DNA from: Glandiceps talaboti
Lineage: Eukaryota > Hemichordata > Enteropneusta > Spengelidae
Direction of reading: 5' to 3'
DNA: 60,000 bases
NCBI RefSeq assembly: GCF_964340395.1
Contig: NC_135561.1
Coordinates: forward strand, 17,233,240-17,293,239
Shown here: piece by piece, positions 1 to 16,899 of the stretch
Position numbering within the stretch: position 1 is the stretch's first letter
Layout: every line of letters starts with the position of its first letter
Notes under the pieces: generated by a model
Seen by the model: only the letters and a program-made list of their open reading frames with translations
Databases searched by the model: none
Told to the model about the DNA's origin: nothing
Translations under genes and position numbers: made by a program

Positions 1-8
1 ATACTTAC

Positions 9-3000
9 CAAGCCATTCTACTGTAGGTGGCACCAGCATTTATAAAAAATACTGGTAGGAAGTTCAAGAACCAGAGAACTGCACCAGCAAGTACAGCTAA
101 TTTTGGGCGAGTTAAGCATGTTGCCACAGCAAAGTTCCATGTTATGGCAGCACACATCCACAGAAGGAAAAACACCAAAATAACAGTGGGATCACTCTTT
201 GGATATATGTTAGCAAACTGAAAGAAAAGTGAATTAATTGGCTTAAAATATACAATAATTGAAAAAAATATATATACATGCAACTATCTGCATTTTGTAT
301 GTCCCTTTATGAATTTGATGATAGCCATGTTATTTTAGTTCAGTCTGGGATTTTGAAACAGCAGCAAAAAGGATTGATTAAATATACATTTCCTTGAATA
401 ATGCATACATGTATATATCTGCTTTTTGCATGTGCATATTTATGACACTGATTGTATTGTATTTTAAGAATGAAAAAGATTTTCCCAAGAACTACTTGGA
501 ACCAGGATATGTCGACATTTATCATATTTCACCAAAATATGGATTTCCATGATATTAACAATTATTTTTTTTAACATTCAGGGCTGTGTAACATTTATTC
601 TTTATAATGCAAATTTCTATCACAGAGAGTTCACACCTACCTTTATCACTATGACAACCAATATCATGATAATAAGTAAACATATGAAAGATTTAAAAAA
701 CCATGCCAACCAGTGAATCCAATTAGATAATCCCATCATCTTCATACTTTCCTTCAAACGGTCATGTTTTTCTAACACTATTTCCTGTAGATTGACACAA
801 AAATCCTCCTAATTTTCAAGCCATTTCTAGCTAAATTCCTCATTGCAGATTCATGCAAAAAATGAAAATCCTCCAGACTTACAACTCAGTTCTAACACTA
901 TTTCTTGTACCGGTAGCTTGACAAAAAAAAGACTGAAAATTCTTCTTCTTACAAGTCATTTACCTTTACAAAGCATAGTTTGATCATTTGATAGTTTCAA
1001 CAAATTTGACACCAACTCCCATACATAATGTTGAAAGATTTACTGGTGACCGTACATGTTTGCATCACTTACTATTAAGATATTAATGAATCTTGCCAAC
1101 AAGTATTTGTGTTAGTGGAGAGCTGTAACAATTTCTTTTTGGCTAATTATATATTGTACTCATCATCATCATCATCATATGTATATTGATCATCAAATAA
1201 AATTATATAATTATGAATACCCATTTCTCATCTATATTGTAACTTTAAAGGCTGACTTACCTTGACAATAGTGCCTGCCGTATAAAGGAAAGCCACACAG
1301 ATCAATATTGGCATAATAAGCTGGATAAATTGCAAGAAGGGATCAAATGTGTATTCCGGGTATGGAAATTGCTGTAATAAATAAAATGCAAATTAAATAT
1401 GATGCAATTGTAAGTTGAACTATATGTACCAATAAATGATACAAATAAGTGTCTTTTGTTGTCACACCTTGCCTCTATAATAGTGGTATAACACAAAAAA
1501 TACCTGTGAGACTTCAAGACACAGAATTATTCTTGTTTCAAGAGGTATGAAGCTCCTAACATTCTTTATTTCCCATAATGCCTCACCCAGTGTACAGCAG
1601 GCCTTTTCTAAGGCAGACTTGTCCACTTTCATTGCTTGATTTTAGAGCGATTGTTCAATCAGGGCTGGTGAAAATAACATGTCTTACTTCCCTTAGAGTT
1701 TAAAGAAATGTAGCTACTAGTAAGATAATAAAATCAAATTTTGTACTGCTAAGCCCAGCATTCATATGATTGTCTACTATATTGTATATTTCTATAAGCT
1801 TGCATAAAATTACGATTGTCTACTTATGTAACAAGTTAATAAGCATATGTACGGCACACTGAACATATTTAGTGAAGCCTGTGTACATCGCCAGCTGTGA
1901 TTTTGTTTCACTGTCTAACTAACAACTTGTAATGCCATCAATGACAATTGACTTTTACATATGTTTGAAAATTATATGCTCAAACTGATTGCATTGAAAA
2001 AAAAAACCTCTCAAGTTCAAACATATTGGTTGCAATGTATGCCATCCTCTTATTGACTATATTTAAAATAAGTTAGTCAATATGTAAATGTGCCTTTGTT
2101 GAGATGAGCACAAGAGTGATATAATTTACATTATACGGTAGCTAATATCATATATAAATAGATGATTAATGTACAAACAGGAATGCTGCTAACTGCCATG
2201 GGAGGAGGGGGGGGGGGGGCTAAATTAATCAGTTGCCATTAACAAATTAAGCTGTTAGTAAGACAACAAAGCAAAATCACAGATCATAATATGTTATCAA
2301 ACTATAGTTTATTGTAAATGACAAAAACTAGATACCTTCATTTTGACATCCAGCAGTAGTGATTGATTTGAAGTGCTCCCTGCTGCCTGTAACTGGACCC
2401 TAATAATGGCCCTGTCTATAGCATACTGTAGTTCTAAGAAGTCTTTATATATGTAGTCACTGAAAAGAAAATTCAAATTCAAAATAAAATCAAAAACTGC
2501 CCTAAATGCAATATGAAATCTAAACATTTGACAAATAGACTTTTTAAAAAGGAAAGTTTCATAAACCTGTACAGAGTGTGCCTCCAAAATAAACTCATTT
2601 GTTGTTTACTTTGTTCAAGAAACTACAAAGCTATTCTCAGTTAGAATCACTAAAAATAACTCAGGTTCACCATTACATGAGGTCAAAATAATATCAAAAT
2701 TTATTCATTTTAGAATCCAATATGGCCGCCAAATACTGTACATGTGTAATAACGCTATGGAAAATAAAAGATTGACCAACTTTCCTTGGAAACAAGATGA
2801 TGACCCCCCCCCCCAAAAAAAAAAAAAAAAAAAAAAAAATTCTTTCAAGCTTTAATTTCATATGGCAAAGTTTGGAGAGAATTAAAAATTGACCTTGATT
2901 TTCACTAGTAGCAGGGTGACATGAAACTGATAGGAATGAGTGATGAAATATTTATGTAGTAAGATTATCATCCACTGTGGCTGATTTGACCACTGCTTTG

Positions 3001-3190
3001 ATAGGGCTTATCCCTATACCTCATTTGATTATGAATATAACTCATCTATACCCCTGTTTTAGACCTATTCAAACTTCTAGAGATTACTTCCATTTCAAAT
3101 TCCTTGTTTTGACTTGTTTTTGTTACTATTATGTTATGTGATTACATGTCACTCTAATAAACATACTACTACTACTACTACTTCTACTAT

Positions 3191-3221
<31 letters not shown>

Positions 3222-6200
3222 GCATGACAACTGGATCTTACATTATTTGACACACACTGAATATTCATGACTCCTATTAGGGCTTACTTTCTTCTCATAT
3301 ATTGTCATCAATGACTGTGCATTTAATAAATTGAATAGTAACTATTTTCACATATTAAATATTAAGATGAAAAGAATGCAACAAAATGTAAAAATTATTC
3401 ACTTTGATATCCTTGGTCCAGGAAGCGGCCATGATGGATACGTCAAATCAGTATGCCATGATGTATAGTAATGAGTCAAAGGTCGGAGTTTATAACCAAC
3501 ATTCGGCGGTAAAGATGTCGCATCCTCATCAAGGTCAAAGACAACAACTGAAAAACAAAAATCAGAAATATCAACAAGAAGTTTTTAACAGATAGTAAGA
3601 TTCTATTACATAATGTATTCCAAATATTTTTTCTTCATTCAGCCAAAGAAAACAGTAGTAACTTAAGGGGTCTCGCTACTTTGAGTTGAAGACGAGACAT
3701 GACATTATGACATGACATGAATTATATTATTAAAAGTAATATTTGTGAAAAAATTGGGAAGATTATAATAGTAAACTTTGATCATATTTTTGAGCACTCA
3801 CGAATGAATGATGTAAAATTGCATATAGAACACATATGAATATAAATCCCCTATTTTTGTTCAACAACTTGGCTTGCAAAGTTTTATGACATTAATTGAT
3901 AACTTGTTAACTGAATTTCAGAAATAATGAGTAAACTTCACTATAGATCTCGAATTTCGATGAACATACAGGTCCATTTTCTAATATTCTAATTTCATTT
4001 CCGAAGATATATAATATACAACACTCGTCATGATAACCCATTCAAAATTGAACATTTTGCACACGCAATGAAATCTCCTAAATAATAACTTTTTTTAAAA
4101 AATACCATGCTTAAGCGATGTTATTGTCTTTGGACAAAAAATATTGATTATATAGCAAGTCTTGTAGTTCTACATCACAACAACCTGCTATGTTACTGTT
4201 CTACGGTACTAAAGATATGAGTTACATATTCCAAATCATCATTATTTGTTCATATTTGTTCAAGGCCCCTTAGGTCACTTATATTTCCTGATTTTTCATA
4301 AATGATACTTGAGGAGGGATAATTCTATTATTCTTTCACTACTTTTCTTTATTCATTTAGAATACCCATAACTTATGATTTTGTCACTACTTGTCTGGCA
4401 ACTCATAGTGACAAGGCCACTTAAGTCATTGTATTTTCCTTGGCTTAAACTAGAGATAAGTATTGTGAAATGATATCTAATTGTACCAGCAATAAAAGTT
4501 TTCATAAAATTCAGGTGTTTTTAGAAACTCTACCTCCTAAGTATGCTGCTGAATAATATTCATATGCTTCATCTGCAACTGTTGAAATAATATCCTTCAA
4601 ACTTGTATTGAATTTTGCGACAGATATCCCAGCTTCAGATACACCGTCCATGATCTTGTCAACTAGAGGAAAGATAAAAGCATTGTGTCTATGATTATCA
4701 TTAAGGTTTAACATATTAAGGTAGTTGGTGCAGAAGTCATACACTTATGCTGTCACAAAAAGAAATTGTGTGGTTCTGATTATGCTCAAGTTTAGAATAG
4801 GTGGGGTAGGTTGATTTTTAAAAAAAAATTGTTTTTATGCGTGTGTCTAGTTCAGGTAGATATGTTTTCTTTTGTTTTCCATATGGTCTCTATGTTGTTT
4901 ATTTCTTCCTATCAGATGTAAAGCCATTACAGATTGGAAGAACAATTTTATATTATCTTTTTCAGTTGATGTCAGTTTCCACATCCACTATTTCTCATGA
5001 GACTTCACACTTTTAGCAATTTTATTTTATTTGTTTCCTAATACGTAATAAAAAGTTTAGAGTCAGCAGTGAAAAACTAGGTAGGGTTGGGTAACTGGAA
5101 CCAAACAAGTTGTTTAGGCCTCAGCACAAGAAACTGTTTTATCCATTCTGCAGTTCAAATTATTGAAAACAAAATCAAGGGCAACAGGTCACCATGCAAA
5201 TTTTTAAAGTTGAGACCAAATTGATCAAATTCACAACTTTAGAATCCAAAATGGCCACTGAATACTTTGTTAACTCTCTAGGAAAATGAAAAAGATTGTT
5301 GATTTAAATGTTAGTGACATCTATCACAACAGTTGAATATATAAATATGCATGAAGTATACTTATAGTACTGCTAACTCTAAACTTTTTTTTTTACATAT
5401 TCGGGAAATGTCTCATGAGAAATAGTGGATGTGGAAACTGACATCAATATAAAATTGATTTTCCAATCTGTAATGGCTGTACATCTGATTGGAAGAAACA
5501 AAGAACATAGAGACCATATGGATAACAAAAGAAAACATATCTACCTGAACCAGACACTAAATTGTAAAGCGCTTTGAGCACGGTGTGGGAAAGCGCTATA
5601 TAAGAAACCAACATTATTATTATTATTATTATTATGTTAGCAGGATATACATCTGTAGAAAAAACTGTTGCACATCCACTACAGTTACTGTTAGTAATGT
5701 ATGCAACCTCAATACTTGATATGTTATAGTACAGAGCTGAAAGATATTTTCAACTTACCAACATCATTCCGTGGATAATATGCTAGCTTTGCCGGAATAA
5801 AAGATGTAGTATCACTGTCAGGGTAATAAGTAGAATTTGTACTGTAGTTTACCATTTGATTATATGATCCATAATCAAAATAACCACTGTGTGTAGAAAA
5901 CTCCAAAGAATAAAATCCAAACAAGGCTGTAAATTAAAGAGAAAATTTACTATTAAGACAGATATGGATTTGCCAGACAACTTCAATTTGCCATACCTAA
6001 ACTTTAATTTTAATTCAAACTGTTCCTGTAATTTATTACTGTAAATGTGTTTAATTTGATCAACAACAAAATTAGCAGCAACACATTTTTCAAATTTTTG
6101 TTCCACTTCATATTTGCTGATAAGCAATTTTTGAGTGATTTGCACTCATGGCCACATTAGGTAATGTTACAGTATTGATTGGTACTAACTAAATCTACCT

Positions 6201-7722
6201 TTGATACACATAATAAGTTACTAAGAGGTTTCCATTGAAAGTGGTTTCATATTCAAGCTGATTTATTATGCCACAAAGGTGTTTTAGCTGAATAAACTAA
6301 TAATAATTTCATTATTTAGACAAATAAGAGCCAAATTCATTCATTCTTGGGAAGGGGGTTGCACTCCTAATATTTTCAGAAGGTGGTGCCTAAGTTCAAA
6401 ACAGACCCTTTGTTTAGGCTTTTAGGGGAAATCATCCAGTCAATTACATTAATTCTGATGCTGTGAAGGTCTTTCTATAGCATGTAGATGTTTCCCATGT
6501 TATCAACCCATGATTAGGGATATTCAGATGAAAAGTCAACAAATGTTTAGGGATTTTTTTGGAAAAAAGTATTTAAATGACACCTCCATACTATAACATC
6601 AACAGTCCAGAGGGACAATTGCTTATTCTTGCCAGAGAGGGGGCTGTTCCGCAAAGTATTAGAGGTGGGTGAAAATAATTTTTTTTTTAATGTTGGAACT
6701 GAAAGTTTGGGTTGGTTGGGTAAGTAATGAGAAAAAGAAAAAAATAGGGTCACCAAAATACTGTTACTCACAAAAACAATTATCTTCTTTTTTGATACGA
6801 TCCCTGTAAAATAATCAAAAATGACAATTACTTACTGATTACCAACAGAATTAAAGACTTCAGATAATCTAATTAAAATCTGATTTTGGAACATGGCTAA
6901 ATTCCTTTATTTACCTTTAATTCCTTCGTATATTGTACATTGTCATTTGTTTTTTTCTATTGTGTAATTCTGCGAGTGATCACCTCTCACTTCGAGAACT
7001 ACAAAATCAAAAACAAAAGGAAATGTATGAAGGGTGTACGTAATTAAATAAAGGAATTGAGCCATATTCCTACACCAAAGTTTGAAATCAGATTGAGACT
7101 TGAGAGTTCAAATCTGAATTACGTATCACATATAAAACTTTATTGCAAAACCAATTGTAGTGAACTACTCCTAAAGATCAGAGTCCACATCAACATAGCC
7201 TAGCTGAAAGTTTTGACAATTTTTTTTTGAATAAAGGTAACAAAAAATATGGTGCTATAATAACAATAGGGTGAAGAGAAATTATCTGGAGAAACAGACG
7301 AATCAGAACTTTAGGATTGGGTATAGACAAGGTGCTGAAACAATCAGAATTGCAAGCAAAAGGGGAGATTGAGGATTGACACACACACATCAATACTTTA
7401 CTTTATTACCATTTCATGATCTGTAAAGTGGTTTGTCCTTGTATTTTTTATAGTGCACAGGTATTTGTTGGGTACATTACCGATATATATCTTGCCTAAT
7501 CCTTTTGCAAATTTAAAGGATATCAATTTGAAAATGTCAGGACTGTACTTATTGATAAGGATTAATTTACTATTACCGATACTTTTACACTCTGCTTAAA
7601 TTCTTTGCTAGAATGATTACTGAAATACAAGCAACAAGTAATGGGTCACCATAATGAAAGACAGAAACACACATACACACACACATACATACATACATAC
7701 ATACATACACACACACATACAT

Positions 7723-7758
<36 letters not shown>

Positions 7759-9460
7759 TCACACAACAAACAAACAAACAAACACATCAATACTTTACCT
7801 TGCTAAAATGATCAATGAAATGCAGGCAACAGGTATGGCAATTTCAAAAAATGTGCCGATGGGACGTCGAATCTGAAAAAAGATTAAAGCCACTGTTAGA
7901 AAGACAATTATATATCATCCTGCTATTTTTGTCCAATAATTTCAATCTTTGTGGTGACGTATTGTGCTCTTCATGATATTTCTGTTCGACAAGACAAGAA
8001 ACACTTTCCTTTGCTATGGCCAGCATATCCACCGGGTTCAATTTGCAATTTTCCAACTTCAGAGAAAAGGGTTTTTTTCTTCTATCATAAATCTGTATCG
8101 TATATATTTCCAACTTAGGTCAATTTTCATATTTAAGTCTCTCAAATCAAGATAGAAAATTTTTTCATGTCTAAATTAACTCATCTCAAATTATATTTAA
8201 TTTCTTATGACATTTATTACATACATATATAACATACTGACCAATCCAGTCATGTAAAAAATTTCAAATTTTTTGTATGATGGGTTGTGGCCTAAGTTTA
8301 ACTCAAAATAAATCATTATCATTATGATGGTAAATTACAGTTAATGGCATGAAATATCCAAATTGCGAATTTGATCTCTGCTGATGATGATGATGATAAA
8401 CCATATTAATTAAAACAATTGAGGTTCAAATTGCAGTCAGAAATATCTCCTGATTGGGATAAACTTTTATCTCAGGATAAATTTTGTGATAAATGCCCTT
8501 TGACCAGTGCATATGTAATTACGGCATGGCATGTGTGGAAACAGATAATATTATGCTTTCTACTTAAAGACCTACAAAAATGGCAGGTGTATAATGTATT
8601 AAGTTGTAAAGGGCACTCTTTCAGTACATGTGTTTGAAGAATATTTTATCTGATATATTTTTATCTATTTGTCCCAATCAGGATAAACACAGAAAGTGCA
8701 TTGTATGTTTTTATTCCGATCAGGATCTTGGTTGGGAGATAACTTCCTGACTGCATTATGTTGGAATCAGTATCATTTTGAAATCCAACATGGCTGCTGA
8801 ATACTATATGTTAATTTGATACAGGGAAAATATCAGTAAATGACTGAAAATTTCCTGGAAAACAAGATGGTCAATTCCCAAATTTCATTTTCCATTGCAA
8901 TAGGACCAGGAACAAGTTTTTATATGACAAGAAATTGAAAATTTTAATATGGCCCAAAAAATTTTGTTTGGTTCCGGTAACCTGACCCAGCCTAGTTTTT
9001 TACTTCCCATTCAAAACTTCTCTTAGGTAATTCAAAAAAAACTATTGAAAAATCAAATCAATTTACAAAGTCTTCTGAGAAATAGTGAGATTTGAAGATA
9101 TCATCACCTGGTGTGACCCATAACACAAAGACCATATGGAAAGGCCCTAGATAAACCACAGAAAACATAACCTGAACCAGAACAACAACAAAAAAGAGAA
9201 TAAAAAATGTAAAAAAAAATAAATAAAAAAATAAAACTCTTAGCTAACCACCCTATTTTGAATTAGGCATTTATTGGAACCACACAATTTTTTTTTAATT
9301 TGGCCTAACATGGATTTTTTTTTAGAAACTTTGGACTGCATGCACGGCACAAGTTTACCTTAAATACATACTAATTAGTCAGTTAAATTAACATAATTCT
9401 TACCTGAAGGATAAAATTCTTCCAGAGAAGAAGTCTGAACTGTGTCAACCTCCAGTTCAT
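9..9460 (-). CDS. ABCA-subfamily ABC transporter, N-terminal part (ABCA3-like), 10 exons, continues off the left edge
   Basis: Exons, in order of translation: 9404-9460, 7799-7872, 6772-6803, 5759-5926, 4534-4662, 3403-3547, 2336-2459, 1261-1371, 641-784, 9-217. All have GT-AG borders and join in frame to 397 codons plus 2 nt. The start [19 protein letters not shown] matches the cytosolic ABCA N-terminus (LLLWKN). Exon 2 gives the first membrane helix ([20 protein letters not shown]). Exons 3-7 form the large extracellular loop. Known ABCA3 motifs recur: [48 protein letters not shown]. Helices 2-5 lie in the last three exons ([65 protein letters not shown]). The family exports lipids across plasma or organelle membranes. 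Both nucleotide-binding domains and the second membrane half would lie outside the window, so activity cannot be judged. Among ABCA subtypes I recall ABCA3 as closest, but orthology is not proven. Confidence 0.93.
3161..3221. repeat. (CTA)n microsatellite
   Basis: Runs of CTA with a few CTT and TTA interruptions, in ABCA intron 6. Confidence 0.9.
3621..4460. mobile_element. Foldback/MITE-like element, family A (two ends about 0.8 kb apart)
   Basis: At 3621-3690 and 4330-4460 are related end sequences: TTCATTCAGCCAAAGAAAA followed by AACTTAAGGGG, and GACAAGGCC, ACTTAAG, TATTTTCCTTGGCT. The same ends occur head-to-head in a compact copy at 41987-42114 and a diverged one near 22222-22352. The interior here and 42170-42500 share further words (TTTTTGTTCAAC followed by TTGGCTTG, ACCTGCTATGTT), so the full element may be longer than the compact copies. 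No transposase is visible. Confidence 0.5.
4766..5110 (+). mobile_element. MITE-like element, family B, full copy
   Basis: The copy starts TTGTGTGGTTCTGATTA and ends GGGTAACTGGAACCAAACAA, which is nearly the reverse complement of the start, so the ends are short terminal inverted repeats. The roughly 345-bp interior (ATATGGTCTCTATGTTG, CATTACAGATTGGAAGAACA, TTGATGTCAGTTTCCACATC) recurs at 26013-26359 in the same orientation and reversed at 5381-5562, 8963-9290 and 36366-36553. It is noncoding, so any transposition would rely on enzymes from elsewhere. It lies in an ABCA intron. Confidence 0.75.
5381..5562 (-). mobile_element. Family B MITE-like element, truncated copy
   Basis: The reverse complement matches the central part of the 4766-5110 copy, including the TCTCATGAGAAATAGTGGAT stretch and the 'GTCTGGTTCAGGTAGATAT' arm. 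The terminal GGTTCCG-type ends are missing. A SINE/LINE tail follows directly. Confidence 0.65.
5566..5636 (+). mobile_element. 3' tail of a SINE or CR1/L2-type LINE with (ATT)n end
   Basis: TAAAGCGCTTTGAGCACGG, then GGGAAAGCGCTATATAAG, and a run of ATT. This paired GCGCT hairpin followed by an ATT tail is the usual 3' end of L2/CR1-mobilised elements in many animals. Only the tail is recognisable. Confidence 0.6.
7590..7645 (-). pseudogene. Decayed duplicate of ABCA exon 2 within intron 2
   Basis: About 195 bp beyond the real second ABCA exon lies a diverged copy of its 3' half. Read on the minus strand it would encode a VACIS-IILA-like helix end as in the real exon. The exon's donor (AAGGTAAAG) is replaced by AAAGAATTT, so it cannot splice there. 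A third short match (ATCAATACTTTACTT) sits at 7390-7404. CA-rich microsatellite separates the copies, which suggests local slippage or duplication. An alternative exon using another donor is possible but I see none. Confidence 0.5.
7669..7790. repeat. (CA)n/(CATA)n/(CAAA)n compound microsatellite
   Basis: Alternating blocks of CACACA, CATACATA and CAAACAAA next to ABCA exon 2. Confidence 0.95.
8963..9290 (-). mobile_element. Family B MITE-like element, reversed copy
   Basis: Starts GTTTGGTTCCGGTAACC and ends near TTATTGGAACCACACAA, the two inverted ends of the family. The interior matches the reverse complement of 4766-5110, with an extra A-rich tract at 9180-9235. It lies in ABCA intron 1. 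Confidence 0.7.
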
Positions 9461-9593
9461 GTTTCCAGTAGATTAAATCACCTTCCTCACAAATAAACCA
9501 TCAAAAACCAACTCAAGGCAGAAGTATCACTGACATATTTTTTCTGTGGATAATTCTCAATTGTCACTTCCCCCTAGGAATTGGAAAAGATGC

Positions 9594-12720
<3,127 letters not shown>

Positions 12721-12732
12721 ACACTTACATTC

Positions 12733-12736
<4 letters not shown>

Positions 12737-12763
<27 letters not shown>

Positions 12764-12811
12764 TGTATGTATGTATGTATGTATGTATGTATGTATGTAT
12801 GTATGTATGTA

Positions 12812-12904
<93 letters not shown>

Positions 12905-12905
12905 G

Positions 12906-12965
<60 letters not shown>
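12737..12965. repeat. (TATG)n-(TA)n-(TG)n-(TA)n compound microsatellite
   Basis: Tetranucleotide TATG passes into TA, then about 20 TG units, then TA again. Open frames here are repeat translations, not genes. Confidence 0.97.
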
Positions 12966-12968
<3 letters not shown>

Positions 12969-13078
12969 TTTTTTTCATATTAATGTAAGTGTCTCGCTGG
13001 AGAGAACAGTGCTCGATGAAAATATTAATAGCGGAGCATTATAGACCTAATTCAAAAGAATAAGGATGTAATAAGTCG

Positions 13079-13149
13079 TTACTCAGAGTTTCCCGCTTCG
13101 AGCGATCTTCGTCGTCTGAAGATCGCTCGAAGCGTGGAACTCTGAGTAA
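13079..13149. repeat. Near-perfect 32-bp inverted repeat with 7-base loop
   Basis: Arms 13079-13110 and 13118-13149 pair except for one small GG/TG difference near the base, around the loop GTCGTCT. Transcribed from either strand it would form a very stable hairpin. The arms (CGCTTCGAGCGATCTTC) are far richer in GC than the neighbourhood. The function and family are unknown to me. Confidence 0.9.
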
Positions 13150-13862
13150 TCTTCGACTCTCGTATTGGTCAGGTAAAGGTAGGCTGAGTTGCTTCTTTAA
13201 AGGCCAACGTTTCAATCCCACGTTCGCACATTAGCTTTATGTTATCAGTGGAGATAGTTCCAGACATAAAGAATACATAGGACTATTCTTTTTGTTCTAG
13301 GCAAACATTCCTATAGCTTGATCCGATAGTTCGAACTGGGCGTTTAACGGTTTTTTGTTTTTTGTTTTTGTTTTTGTTGTTGTTGTTGTTTGTTTTGTTT
13401 TTGTTTTGTTTTTGTTTTCTTATTATTATTTTTTTTTTGGGGGGGGGGGCAGTTCACACCGGAAAAACTGTCTGTTGTACTGTACACTGCAAAGTCGGCG
13501 TAACTGATACCATGGTAATTACATGTACATGTATAAGGTATGGAAAGTTGACATTTTTAGTTAGTGGAAGATTGGAGAAGGTTTCTTTAATGCGTTCAGT
13601 TAATAGAGAAAGCAAATAATTATGTGTTACCGATAAGTATGGCGATCAGAGAATACAGGGTAGGTAGGTCAAGATTTTGTTTTATTTTGTTTTCTTTTAT
13701 TTTATTTTATTTTATTTTTTCGTTTTAATTGTTTTTATTTTTAACAAATATTGTTTCGACCAAAACACCAAACAAAATGTCGATCAGAATACCCTTCCGT
13801 CATTTCATAGTTTTGATGAAATACTATGAGAGAGATACATTCACTAAATGACCATAAACGAA

Positions 13863-13915
13863 ACCCACATCACGTACTCTGTATGTACTCCCTGTGGTAT
13901 AGCCCTTTCCCCTAA
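13863..13915 (+). repeat. Dispersed repeat, partner of 15815-15862 in inverse orientation
   Basis: CACATCACGTACTC, TACTCCCTGTGGTAT and the following CCTTT match the reverse complement of 15815-15862. The pair brackets about 1.9 kb that includes part of the microsatellite cluster. Confidence 0.6.
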
Positions 13916-14300
13916 TTTAAAACGAATTAATGCTTCCATATAAACATGGCGTAGTCTGAGTACCTCCATGCAAATTGAATTCGAATGACGTGTTTTCTGT
14001 CTGATTGGTGAAAGTCCTTAGGTATAAATAACACGTAAAATTTGAACCAGCTATCTATCCACTACATAATAATTGGGTCCTACTCATGGACTGTATGATA
14101 AAGGTTGAAGATCTATTGAAGGAATTAATCGCATATTCGCGAACAGATCTAGAAGCTGAACTATATAGGTGAATTGTATGCTCCACAATTTAAGGACTGC
14201 ACTTGGGGAAATATACTGCATTAAGTCGTTATCGGCTCAGCACTATATAGGAAAAATAATTGTTATTCGATTTGAGCTCAATGTGGGAAAATACTACGTG

Positions 14301-14301
14301 G

Positions 14302-14347
<46 letters not shown>

Positions 14348-14363
14348 AATGATGATGATGAAA
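14301..14363. repeat. (GAT)n microsatellite
   Basis: About 20 ATG/GAT units with one AAT interruption. Confidence 0.95.
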
Positions 14364-15387
14364 GAAGTATTCATGGAAAGTTGCATGTTATCAAGTGATA
14401 ATACGGCTATTAATACATAAACACTACTCCTATTAGGGTGCACATGCGAAATTAATTAATGTTGGTCCATACACTTTTCAAAGGCGCTTCACCCTTAAAA
14501 ACCAGTGTTTAAATATAACCTTGCCAAAAAAAATGAGTCTTAATCTCTTTCTTGATTTTCTCTAGAGTGGGTTATTAGTTCTACAGGTTGGCAGCACGTG
14601 AAAATGGCATGTTGGTGACGTCATACTCTTCGAAACACTGTAATTTTTTTATTCACTCATACACTGAGTTAGCGTTCATGACTCGTGGATTGCGAACTCA
14701 TCACCAGTTTGTTTCACCTTATAGATTAGGAATGATATACCATGTCGATATTATACCCTGCAAGCGCGTTTTGTTAATGTGTCTGTCAAATAGCATGTAT
14801 TTTCTAACAAGGAAGCTGTCTCCAAACTGACACAATAATAAGGGATTCAAATTCTAATTTATAATATCTTCCCAACATTGTATCTTAAAATATCCGATAT
14901 TGTTCATGTCTAGACTGACTGTACAATTCTTGGGTGTATATATGCAAAGCACGAATTAACTCACCTTTAATATCGGCACCTTCAAGTAAACTGTCGTATT
15001 TCTCTATCCCATGGATGTGGCGTTTACGTCATCACACAGGTCATCGACTTGCCTTTCTTAGGCAGGTATTACGGGATGGTGTACTCTTTATATTATAAAC
15101 GCCTTACAGTGTAGAATAACATATTAAATGTGACACGGTTCTTACGCATGGTATTTTAAGAATATTAAGGAGACATTCACCAAATGTGGATGTGATTATC
15201 TATACGTACAGGCAGAGTACCGTCTCTGTCCTGTGCTACCCTACGCAATAATGTTAAAGTGACCACCTGGATAAGCAATTAATATAGTTTAGGTCTTTTT
15301 AATTAAAAATGAAAACCGTGTTTTCCGATTTCAGTAATAATGGAAGAAGAGAAAATAATGCTACAAAAGTGACATAGAGAAAATCTG

Positions 15388-15559
15388 TCTTCGTAGCACA
15401 AGGTTTGTCATTGTATGTACATCATGTAAAACACGTGCACGCGCACATCAGTCTGTCTGTGTCTCAATCTGTGTGTGTGTGTATGTATGTATGTATGTAT
15501 GTATGTATGTATGTATGTATGTATGTATGTATGTGTGTGTATGTATGTATGTATGTATG

Positions 15560-15590
<31 letters not shown>

Positions 15591-15625
15591 GTATGTGTGT
15601 GTGTGTGTCTGTCTGTGTGTCTGTG

Positions 15626-15665
<40 letters not shown>
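15388..15665. repeat. (TATG)n/(TGTC)n compound microsatellite with leader shared with 15905-15950
   Basis: Two TATG blocks split by GTGTG pass into TGTC units. The leader (GGTTTGTC, then GTA and AAACACG) resembles the leader of the next microsatellite block, suggesting that both grew from copies of one element. Confidence 0.8.
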
Positions 15666-15666
<1 letters not shown>

Positions 15667-15904
15667 TTTGAGACTCAAATTGGCTATAGCTACTTGTGCA
15701 GATTGTCAGTCGCCTACTCTAAACTATTCGACCATCATCACTCCGTCATTCAATTTGTATGAAGGTACTAGTATGTCATGATCATGCAGCGCAGCGCAGT
15801 AATTCATTTTGAAAAAGGTGAAAAGGCCATACCACAGGGAGTACCGAGTACGTGATGTGGATGTGTCCGTCTTTGTAACACAATAACTGGAAAGTATCTC
15901 ACGA

Positions 15905-16848
<944 letters not shown>

Positions 16849-16899
16849 TCTCTCGGTGTTGAGCGATACGCGTGCACCGTGTGCAAGCGGGACTATTGA

